From Aquiluna sp. (GTDB taxonomy: Bacteria; Actinomycetota; Actinomycetes; Actinomycetales; Microbacteriaceae): a stretch of DNA of 17,027 bases. Shown in pieces: positions 1-5,577 of this stretch (within the stretch, counting starts at the first letter, position 1; each line of letters begins with the position of its first letter). Where the stretch lies: the NCBI GenBank assembly GCA_023260495.1, contig JALQVB010000003.1:12480-29506 (forward strand), read 5' to 3'. The notes under the pieces were generated by a model. That model saw only the letters and a list, made by a program, of their open reading frames with translations, searched no databases and had not been told where the DNA came from. A program made the position numbers and the translations under genes.

Positions 1-63
1 AAGCAGCTTGCGGTGCTTCTTCTTCGACATGCGCTTGCGACGCTTCTTAATGATTGAACCCAC
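1..63 (-). CDS. Small ribosomal subunit protein bS22 (AURKAIN/COX24-domain micro-protein), 3' end cut by window edge
   Basis: The 21 codons present read from a GTG start as (M)[20 protein letters not shown]. This matches the N-terminal two thirds of the roughly 32-residue actinobacterial bS22 family, whose usual form begins [20 protein letters not shown]. In mycobacterial ribosomes this peptide sits in the small subunit near the decoding centre; that is family knowledge. The remaining dozen codons lie left of base 1. The start is supported by an AGG-containing Shine-Dalgarno stretch (TGAGG) about five bases upstream of the GTG. Almost every residue is Lys, Arg or His, as expected for an rRNA-binding peptide. 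It lies 49 bases downstream of the 2TM-domain gene on the same strand. In other actinobacteria, bS22 also sits near proC, which supports the call. The gene is easily missed because it is very short and has a non-ATG start. Confidence 0.88.
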   Translation of the reverse strand, partial: [21 protein letters not shown]

Positions 64-85
64 TAAAACCTCACAAAGCTTTGAT

Positions 86-102
86 TTGCCCGAACTGGGC
101 AA
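86..102 (-). terminator. Hairpin between the 2TM gene and bS22, possible weak terminator
   Basis: An exact inverted repeat, TTGCCC with a five-base loop and GGGCAA, lies 11 bases past the stop of the 2TM-domain gene and 23 bases before the bS22 start. It could end or attenuate transcripts of the proC group before bS22. There is no run of T after it on the minus strand, so it is not a classical intrinsic terminator. Actinobacterial terminators often lack the T run, so the role stays open. Confidence 0.3.
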
Positions 103-112
103 CCCAAGAAGT

Positions 113-397
113 CTAGCCCTTTCGCTTCAGGCGCTCAACCTCGGCGTCAACATCGGCCTCGGTAATTGGCTTCTTACCTGCGATTCCATAGGCATCAAGA
201 CCGGTGACTACAGCACCGATACCCATGCCGAAGATTACCCAAATTGGCCAAAAAGGTGCCCACGGAGAGGTTAGATACCAGACCGCTGAGGTGATGCCGA
301 CTACCAGTGCGTAGACGCCAAGGTAGGTTTTGAAATCCTGCTTCTTCTTCAGCTGCTTGCGGGCGTATTCGCGAAGTTCCTCAGGAGTTGCATTCAT
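113..397 (-). CDS. 2TM-domain small membrane protein
   Basis: This 94-residue protein fits the 2TM domain family (PF13239). A charged N-terminal helix (residues 1-24, rich in Lys, Arg and Glu) is followed by two hydrophobic segments at about 24-43 and 49-70. They are separated by a short Trp/Pro turn (SPWAPFWPIW). A charged C-terminal helix ending EVERLKRKG follows. The family is of unknown function; in some bacteria the domain is joined to histidine kinases or lies beside transcription regulators. Here its ATG shares one base with the TAA of the upstream ArsR-type gene, so the two are almost certainly translated together. That suggests, without proving, that the regulator and the membrane protein act together. 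The inner membrane is the expected location. Confidence 0.75.
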   Translation of the reverse strand: MNATPEELREYARKQLKKKQDFKTYLGVYALVVGITSAVWYLTSPWAPFWPIWVIFGMGIGAVVTGLDAYGIAGKKPITEADVDAEVERLKRKG

Positions 398-987
398 TAT
401 TTCTTTACCTTGCTCTTTACTTCTTGCGCGAAGTGGGTGGCCTCGGTCTTAACCTCGTCCACCACCTCTTCCATCTTCTGGCGGGCTAGCTTCTCGAAGT
501 CGCGAGCGTTTTTCTCGGTGTCAACCTTCACCTCTGCCAGCTTGCGGCCAAGTCGCTTGCCCAGCTCCTTGGGATCCACATCAAGATCGGCATCCTGAAC
601 CCGCATCTGCAACTGAGTGGTGAGCCAGCCAGTCTTCTCGGTGATCCAGTGACCCAGCTTCTCGCCGGCATCTCCAAGGTTCTTGGCGAAGTCATCCTCC
701 GCCTCGGCGTCGAAGCCGAGCGAGAGGAAGTCAATCATCCAGTCCTCGATAACCTCGAGCGGATCTGGGGTGACGGAGTAAAAACGCTTCTGGCCGTCTT
801 CGCGAGCCGAGACGAGACCGGCCTCACGCAGCGTCTTTAGGTGCTTTGAGACAGTCGGCTGTCCCAACCCGGTCTGCGCTACTAATTCAGAAACTGTTAG
901 TTCATTTCCAGCAACCTGAGCTGCCAGAAGAAGGTCCATGATCTTGCGGCGGTTTGGGTCCGCAATTGCCTCAAAGATGTCTGCCAT
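397..987 (-). CDS. ArsR-family winged-helix regulator with long charged C-terminal tail
   Basis: Residues 1-75 form an ArsR-type winged helix: the opening MADIFEAIADPNRRKIMDLL, a recognition-helix region at about 40-59 (GLGQPTVSKHLKTLREAGLV) and a wing at 60-72 ending GQKRFYSV. Family members bind DNA as dimers, usually as repressors. The protein has no cysteine and no obvious metal site, so it is unlikely to be a classical thiol-type metal sensor. From about residue 100 to 196 it carries a helical tail rich in Lys, Glu and Ala that resembles apolipoprotein-like or coiled-coil sequence and ends EVKSKVKK; ordinary ArsR proteins are only about 100-120 residues. The gene begins 9 bases after proC stops and overlaps the 2TM-domain gene by one base. 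The regulated target cannot be read from the sequence; its own group is the natural guess. Confidence 0.82.
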   Translation of the reverse strand: MADIFEAIADPNRRKIMDLLLAAQVAGNELTVSELVAQTGLGQPTVSKHLKTLREAGLVSAREDGQKRFYSVTPDPLEVIEDWMIDFLSLGFDAEAEDDFAKNLGDAGEKLGHWITEKTGWLTTQLQMRVQDADLDVDPKELGKRLGRKLAEVKVDTEKNARDFEKLARQKMEEVVDEVKTEATHFAQEVKSKVKK

Positions 988-996
988 GACAACAGC

Positions 997-1827
997 TTAA
1001 CCCTTGTCGCCAGCAATTTCCTTGGCACGCGCTACCGCCGCCTGCAAAGCTGCCTCAAATAGCTGTTCTAACTTTGCGTTCTCAAGGGTCGCAATGATGC
1101 GCTCGGTGGTGCCGCCAGGCGAAGTTACCTTCCGGCGCAGCTCCGCTGGCTCCTCGCCGGTGCTTGCAAGCAACTGTGCCGATCCGGCCAGTGTCCCCCG
1201 CACCAGGGTTGCGGCTTGCTCTTCGGTGAAGCCGTTTGCGATGGCGACCTGCTCCCACTTCTCCACCAAGAAATACATCCATGCCGGCCCGGAACCAGAG
1301 ATGGCGCTGAGTGCATTGATTTGCTTCTCTGCCACCTCGACCACCTCACCGACGGCTTCGAATAGCCAGGTTGCGATTTCGATGGCGCCTGGCGCTGCCT
1401 GGGGTGCGGCCGCTAGGCCGGTCACGCCCTTGCCAACCAGTGCCGGGGTGTTGGGCATGGAGCGAATGAGGTTGTTGTGCTCTGGAAGCTTCTCAGCCAT
1501 CGTGGTCAGTTCAATCCCAGCAGCCATCGAAATGACGACGGCGTCTTTCGGCAGCTCGGATCGAATCTCGGTCAACACATCAGCAATTTGGTAGGGCTTG
1601 ACTCCAAGAACTACAACATCGGCGTCCGAGCTCAGCAGCTCATTGGCATCTGAAGAGCTTTCCAGCGACAGGGCGCTGATTCCTGCAGCGCGCAGCTTTG
1701 CAGCACTCTCCTCACTGCGCGTAGTGGCCGAAATCAACTTGGTTGGATGACCAGCTGCCACCAAGCCCTGAAGCACGGCCGAGCCCATTGAGCCAGTTCC
1801 CAAGAAACAAATTTTTAGCTGCTGCAT
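997..1827 (-). CDS. proC: Pyrroline-5-carboxylate reductase
   Basis: ProC catalyses the last step of proline synthesis, the NAD(P)H-dependent reduction of 1-pyrroline-5-carboxylate to L-proline in the cytoplasm. The 276-residue length is typical. An N-terminal Rossmann fold shows the dinucleotide-binding GTGSMG at 10-15. The family markers SMPNTPALVG (123-132), SGSGPAW (167-173) and TSPGGTTERII (225-235) are all present; the last two lie in the helical dimerisation and substrate-binding domain. Nothing essential seems lost. The ATG start gives MQQLKICFLG, which aligns with the usual beginning, and an AGGA sits about seven bases upstream. The gene follows the CPBP protease by 9 bases and precedes the ArsR-type regulator by 9, so the three probably share a transcript. 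Confidence 0.96.
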   Translation of the reverse strand: MQQLKICFLGTGSMGSAVLQGLVAAGHPTKLISATTRSEESAAKLRAAGISALSLESSSDANELLSSDADVVVLGVKPYQIADVLTEIRSELPKDAVVISMAAGIELTTMAEKLPEHNNLIRSMPNTPALVGKGVTGLAAAPQAAPGAIEIATWLFEAVGEVVEVAEKQINALSAISGSGPAWMYFLVEKWEQVAIANGFTEEQAATLVRGTLAGSAQLLASTGEEPAELRRKVTSPGGTTERIIATLENAKLEQLFEAALQAAVARAKEIAGDKG

Positions 1828-1836
1828 CCCTAAATC

Positions 1837-2565
1837 CTAGATTGGTAGCAGCGGAGCCACTAGCGGATAGCCGATGAACACCGCCGCGTCCATTGCGGTG
1901 TGGGCAATGACGAGCGGGGCCACTCGGCCCTTCTTTATAAAAATCAGGCTAAAGATGACGCCCATTACGAAGTTACCAATAAACGCCGAGAAGCCCTGAT
2001 ACAGGTGGTAGCTGGCCCGAAACAGACTGGAAACCAAAACCAGCACAACTATCGATATTCCAGGCCTTAGCGCCTGCATCTTTCGAATCAGAAATCCAAC
2101 CGTGATGACCTCTTCGAGCAGTCCGGCACGGAGTGCCGCAAGCAGCAGAATCAAAGGGGTCCACCAGTAGTCACCAAGCGAACTGGGTATCACCTTTGCG
2201 GTCAACCCCCACTGCACCGCAAACACATAGAGAGCTATACCCGGAATCCCCACCAACAGCGGCAATCCCAGTCCCCAAAGAAAGTCCTTGGCCCTTGGCC
2301 AAAGCTCCAACCGAGAGCCATCCAAATAGAGAAAATAGAGTGCCAATAGCACCGGCACCAGGCTGAGCGAGATTGACACCAGCTGTGAAATCAGATCCAG
2401 CCATGGCTGCTCGGCAAGTGGCCGATTCAAGGTTGTGGAAGATCCCGCCAACCCTTGTTCGCTTAGCAGCTTTCGAACCAGGGAGATAACCGAGTAGATT
2501 GCGGAGGCGCCAAGCGAAAGCATCAGCACCAGCCAGAGCTCGGCCCACTGCTTCCTTGGTCCCAC
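1837..2565 (-). CDS. CPBP-family intramembrane glutamic endopeptidase (Abi/CAAX-like)
   Basis: This 242-residue polytopic membrane protein has about seven hydrophobic segments. The CPBP family signature is visible: paired glutamates E151-E152 in LLEEVITVGFLI, the second motif FRASYHLYQG with H187, N198 in FIGNFVMG, and the last motif PLVIAHTAMD with H222 and D226. The glutamates and histidines form the active site in Rce1-type enzymes. The Arg usual in EExxxR is replaced here (EEVITV), a variant I associate with actinobacterial members. Substrates are unknown; relatives act in prenyl-protein processing, bacteriocin immunity or membrane stress. The GTG start is chosen because AAGGAAG lies just upstream. 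The gene is divergent from radA across 57 bases and leads the group CPBP-proC-arsR-2TM. Confidence 0.85.
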   Translation of the reverse strand: MGPRKQWAELWLVLMLSLGASAIYSVISLVRKLLSEQGLAGSSTTLNRPLAEQPWLDLISQLVSISLSLVPVLLALYFLYLDGSRLELWPRAKDFLWGLGLPLLVGIPGIALYVFAVQWGLTAKVIPSSLGDYWWTPLILLLAALRAGLLEEVITVGFLIRKMQALRPGISIVVLVLVSSLFRASYHLYQGFSAFIGNFVMGVIFSLIFIKKGRVAPLVIAHTAMDAAVFIGYPLVAPLLPI

Positions 2566-2586
2566 TGCACTTCCTTCCCAAGATTG

Positions 2587-2592
2587 AGTTTA
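2587..2592 (-). promoter_or_regulatory. Candidate -10 box of the CPBP-proC-arsR group
   Basis: TAAACT on the minus strand fits the actinobacterial TANNNT -10 pattern and lies about 21 bases before the CPBP GTG. That leaves room for a short leader containing the AAGGAAG ribosome-binding site. No good -35 box is visible at 16-18 bases. The divergent gap must hold a promoter for this strand, but the exact box is uncertain. Confidence 0.3.
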
Positions 2593-2610
2593 GGTGTCGA
2601 TGCCCTCGGG

Positions 2611-2616
2611 TAGTTT
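2611..2616 (+). promoter_or_regulatory. Candidate -10 box giving a leaderless radA transcript
   Basis: TAGTTT matches TANNNT and ends six bases before the radA ATG, so transcription would begin at or next to the start codon. No Shine-Dalgarno sequence is present in these bases, as expected for a leaderless mRNA, which is common in actinobacteria. The only TTGA-like -35 candidate (TTGAGT at 2584-2589) is 21 bases away, too far for a standard promoter. Confidence 0.45.
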
Positions 2617-2622
2617 TGTCTC

Positions 2623-3936
2623 ATGGCCAAAACCAAGAGCGAATACCGTTGCGTCGAATGCGGCTGGAGCACGATCAAGTGGGTTGGCCAGTGCGGCAAC
2701 TGTCAGGCCTGGGGGTCGGTCTCGGAGTCGGCACCAGTGACCAAGACCAAGGCCAGCAACATCTCAGAGACCAGGGCCGCCAGACCGATTACCGAAATAG
2801 AAATCTCTGGCGAGGGTCACAACCCCACGTCAATTGCCGAATTCGATCGAGTGCTGGGTGGCGGCATAGTTCCCGGATCGGTTGTGCTGCTCTCGGGTGA
2901 GCCGGGCGTCGGCAAGAGCACGCTGCTGCTGGAGGTCGCTGCCCGGGTGGCAAAATCTGGAGCCAAGGTGCTCTATGTTTCCGCCGAGGAGTCCGCCTCG
3001 CAGGTAAGGCTGAGGGCCAAGCGCACCGGAGCCGAATCACCAAACCTTTTTCTTGCCAATGAAACTGACCTTTCAAGTGTCCTGGGGCAGTTTGAAGCAG
3101 TGCGACCCGAGCTGATGATTGTCGACTCGGTGCAAACCGTTGCGTCGGCAGATATCGATGGAGTCGCTGGGATGCCCGCCCAGGTTCGGGAGGTTGCCAG
3201 CAATCTGATCAGGGTGGCCAAGGAAAACTCAGTGCCACTTCTCTTGGTTGGCCATGTGACCAAGGACGGTTCGATTGCCGGCCCCAGAACCTTGGAGCAC
3301 CTAGTCGATGTGGTTTGTCACTTTGAGGGTGACCGTCAGACTTCCCTAAGGTTCGTGAGGACCCTAAAGAATCGCTTTGGCCCGACAGATGAGGTGGGCT
3401 GCTTTGAGATGTCCGGCGATGGCATCAATGAGGTTCCAGATCCGAGCGCTCTGTTCGTCTCCGATTCGGAAAACCAGGTGCCGGGAAGCTGCATCATCAT
3501 AACCATCGAGGGACGCCGGGCGCTACGCGCCGAGATTCAAGCCCTTGTGGTTCGTTCGGGAACCCCGCAGCCCAGGCGCGTAACCAATGGAGTCGACTCG
3601 TCGCGGGTGGCTATGTTGCTTGCGGTGCTGGAGCGAAGAGCCGGGCTGTCGCTCGCAGACAAGGATGTCTACGTTTCAACAGTAGGTGGCATGAAGATCA
3701 CTGAGCCAGCTGCCGACCTCGCGATTGCCATAGCCATTGCCTCTGCAGCCAGCGACAAGGCGGTTGATCCAGCGATTGCCGCCTTCGGTGAAATAAGTCT
3801 GTCCGGAGAAATTCGCGGAGTCACTAACCCCAAACTGCGCAAGAGTGAAGCGAGCCGGCTAGGCCACAAAACGACCCTCGATGCGGAGGTTGGCAGTCTT
3901 AAGTCGGCGGTTGGCAGGGCTCTTAGTTCAAAATAA
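2623..3936 (+). CDS. radA: DNA repair protein RadA (Sms)
   Basis: RadA is a RecA-like ATPase and DnaB-type helicase that promotes branch migration and processing of recombination intermediates. The 437 residues show the full family layout. An N-terminal C4 zinc finger uses C10, C13, C24 and C27. The RecA-type core has Walker A GEPGVGKST at 92-100 and Walker B LMIVDS at 164-169. The RadA-specific KNRFG is at 249-253. A C-terminal Lon-protease-like domain lies at about 290-437 and lacks proteolytic function in the family. The ATG start places the zinc finger at the usual distance. It is the only plus-strand gene here, divergent from the CPBP gene and convergent with the 207-residue exported protein, whose last codons it overlaps by 14 bases. 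No LexA box is apparent upstream. Confidence 0.96.
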   Translation: MAKTKSEYRCVECGWSTIKWVGQCGNCQAWGSVSESAPVTKTKASNISETRAARPITEIEISGEGHNPTSIAEFDRVLGGGIVPGSVVLLSGEPGVGKSTLLLEVAARVAKSGAKVLYVSAEESASQVRLRAKRTGAESPNLFLANETDLSSVLGQFEAVRPELMIVDSVQTVASADIDGVAGMPAQVREVASNLIRVAKENSVPLLLVGHVTKDGSIAGPRTLEHLVDVVCHFEGDRQTSLRFVRTLKNRFGPTDEVGCFEMSGDGINEVPDPSALFVSDSENQVPGSCIIITIEGRRALRAEIQALVVRSGTPQPRRVTNGVDSSRVAMLLAVLERRAGLSLADKDVYVSTVGGMKITEPAADLAIAIAIASAASDKAVDPAIAAFGEISLSGEIRGVTNPKLRKSEASRLGHKTTLDAEVGSLKSAVGRALSSK

Positions 3937-4546
3937 AGCGCTTGTCATCGGAGATTACTCCGTTGACCTCGGCCTTGATTTTGAAGGTGGCACCACCGGT
4001 TGGCACTGGCGAATTACCCTCGGCATTGCAGCCGTTGCTAGACGAGTAAACCTTGTCCCAAGCACTGGGCTCTGACTCAACCGGGGTGTTTGGAACCAGC
4101 AGCAAATCGCCATCGTTCAGGCCCTCGCGGTCACACTCGCGCGAGGTCCAATAGACCTGCTCGCCGGAGCTGATGGTGAAGAAGGTGGCCCGCGGTCCAA
4201 CATTGAACAGGCAGTCAACCAGTCCGTTGTTTTCCACCACGTACCACATGTAGATATCTGCGCCAGCCTTGAAGTTGTTTATCTCTTCGAGAATCGGACT
4301 GCCGTCCTCGTTTTCCCCGGCGATGGTGCCGATCATGGCCTCAACGCTCACTACACCGGGTGCGCAAGTCGTGGCAGCCGTTGCGGTTGGCTCTGCGGTA
4401 GCGGTTTCTTCTGCTGCAGGCAAGACCTCTTGGCCGCCTCCGGCAAACAATTGTGGGATGCCCCAAATAGCGACAATCAGAACTGCCAGAGCGCCAAGCG
4501 CTGTTAACCGACGTCTGCGGTAAACACCAGGATCTAGATGCGACAT
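3923..4546 (-). CDS. Membrane-anchored exported protein of unknown function
   Basis: I do not recognise this 207-residue protein by name. The N-terminus has a basic stretch (RRRR at 10-13), then one hydrophobic helix at about 15-34, which predicts a signal anchor with the rest outside the cell. A low-complexity Ala/Thr/Glu linker at about 40-60 leads to a compact domain of 61-207. Four cysteines, all extracellular (61, 112, 138, 163), could form two disulphides. There is no lipobox, so it is not a lipoprotein. The linker resembles those before cell-surface domains in other actinobacteria. The gene is separated by only 13 bases from argA upstream but has its own candidate leaderless promoter. 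It ends tail to tail inside radA. An extracytoplasmic binding or envelope role is possible but unproven. Confidence 0.75.
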   Translation of the reverse strand: MSHLDPGVYRRRRLTALGALAVLIVAIWGIPQLFAGGGQEVLPAAEETATAEPTATAATTCAPGVVSVEAMIGTIAGENEDGSPILEEINNFKAGADIYMWYVVENNGLVDCLFNVGPRATFFTISSGEQVYWTSRECDREGLNDGDLLLVPNTPVESEPSAWDKVYSSSNGCNAEGNSPVPTGGATFKIKAEVNGVISDDKRFILN

Positions 4547-4552
4547 GTTCTA

Positions 4553-4558
4553 AATCTA
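4553..4558 (-). promoter_or_regulatory. Candidate -10 box giving a leaderless transcript of the exported protein
   Basis: TAGATT on the minus strand matches TANNNT and ends six bases before the ATG, the same spacing as at radA. The 13-base gap has no Shine-Dalgarno sequence (TAGAAC directly precedes ATG). The box lies immediately past the argA stop codon. No -35 is recognisable, which is common for this promoter type. Confidence 0.45.
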
Positions 4559-4559
4559 G

Positions 4560-5054
4560 TTAGAGGAGCTTGAGCATGCGGCTGTTTCCAAGCGTGTTCT
4601 GCTTAACTCTTGCCAAATCCAGAAATTCTGCAACACCCTCGTCGTGGGAGCGAACCAGCTCGGCATAGGTCTCGGCATCCACCGGAATATCGGAAATTAC
4701 CTCAAAACCATTGGCCTTAAAGAAATCGACTTCGAAGGTCAGGCAAAAGATTCTCTTTATGCCAAGGGCCTTGGCTCGCTTGAGCAGCTCTTCCAGCATG
4801 GCCGCGCCAATTCCCTGGCGCTTTGCCTCCTGTGCAACCGCGAGGGTTCTCACCTCGGCGAGGTCCTGCCACATCACATGCAGGGCACCAAAGCCAACGA
4901 CCTTGCCGCCCAACTCAGCGACGATGAACTCCTGAATGGACTCGAAGAGCTCGACCATTTCCTTGCCCAGCAGGATGCGCTGTTCGATTAGCGGTTGGGC
5001 AATCTCACGGATTGCATAAACATCGCTGGTGGTCGCGGGTCGAATCTGAAGCAT
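4560..5054 (-). CDS. argA: Stand-alone GNAT-type N-acetylglutamate synthase
   Basis: The protein transfers acetyl from acetyl-CoA to L-glutamate (or glutamine), the first step of arginine synthesis. It is a single GNAT domain with no amino-acid-kinase domain, like mycobacterial Rv2747. Resemblance recalled from Rv2747 runs through the GALHVMWQDLAEVRTLAV region, the acetyl-CoA loop RQGIGA (79-84), FCLTFEVDFFKANGF and the C-terminal GVAEFLDLARVKQNTLGN with RML. I prefer the ATG at 5054 (164 residues), because the conserved start MLQIRPATTSDV begins there. A TTG at 5084 would add ten residues; it has GAGGTG about ten bases upstream and overlaps the SOUL gene by 23 bases, so it is not excluded. 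The gene lies seven bases after the SOUL gene and far from any visible arg operon. Confidence 0.85.
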   Translation of the reverse strand: MLQIRPATTSDVYAIREIAQPLIEQRILLGKEMVELFESIQEFIVAELGGKVVGFGALHVMWQDLAEVRTLAVAQEAKRQGIGAAMLEELLKRAKALGIKRIFCLTFEVDFFKANGFEVISDIPVDAETYAELVRSHDEGVAEFLDLARVKQNTLGNSRMLKLL

Positions 5055-5061
5055 CCGCCAA

Positions 5062-5577
5062 TTATTGCGAAGAGATTGGGGCAACCGCTACCAACACCTC
5101 GTTGCGCCTGAGAAACGGTGGAGTCCAAGGGCCGTTATAGCGAGCGTATTTGATGCCCGAGGTCGCCTTGTAGCCCGCCTTCTCGACCGCGGCCAACAGC
5201 TGCTCGGCCTTGCGCTCGAAGAGTGCATCGGTGGCACTGCCCGCGAACTGCTTCGCAGCAATTAGCTCACCCGAAACTCGCTGAACACTCATATCGGGGC
5301 CTAGGGGACTAGGCGCCTCCACCATGTCATGGGGCATTACAAAGGAGACATCGAAGCCGCGCTCCGACTTCTGCTGTAATACCGGAGCCGTCATTGCTAT
5401 CTGCTGCTGTTTCTCATTTTGGCCGCCCAGGTAGCTGACCAGGTAGCGAAAGGCAGCGGTCGCAGCCGAATTCATGGCTCCAGACATCGGCTTAGTCACC
5501 AGAGTGTGATCAGCGTACTGGCGCAACTCGAAACCGGGATGTGATCCCAGAACCTCGTAGCGCTGAATCTCGGTCAC
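5062..5577 (-). CDS. SOUL-family haem-binding protein
   Basis: This 171-residue protein belongs to the SOUL/HEBP family (PF04832), barrel-fold proteins that bind haem or other tetrapyrroles. Recognisable markers are the opening EIQRYEVLGSHPGFELRQY, the conserved QQIAMTAPV at 58-66 and the C-terminal signature YNGPWTPPFLRRNEV at 147-161. There is no signal peptide or membrane segment, so it is probably cytoplasmic. The bacterial role is uncertain; haem buffering or delivery is a family-level suggestion only. The GTG start shares one base with the clpC stop codon (TAGTG), so it is likely co-translated with clpC. Nothing nearby makes or uses haem. Confidence 0.88.
   Translation of the reverse strand: MTEIQRYEVLGSHPGFELRQYADHTLVTKPMSGAMNSAATAAFRYLVSYLGGQNEKQQQIAMTAPVLQQKSERGFDVSFVMPHDMVEAPSPLGPDMSVQRVSGELIAAKQFAGSATDALFERKAEQLLAAVEKAGYKATSGIKYARYNGPWTPPFLRRNEVLVAVAPISSQ

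Noticed and set aside
1004..1594. 196-codon plus-strand frame opposite proC
   Set aside because: It is antisense to an intact proC with every catalytic motif; its composition (Ser/Ala/Arg rich) is typical of a shadow frame.
2171..2581. 136-codon minus-strand frame overlapping the CPBP gene
   Set aside because: It is the same strand in another frame. The CPBP frame has the membrane segments, active-site motifs and the Shine-Dalgarno sequence.
3936..3943. Palindrome AAGCGCTT at the radA end as a bidirectional terminator
   Set aside because: There is no loop and no flanking stem or T run, so it cannot form a terminator hairpin; it encodes part of the opposite gene.
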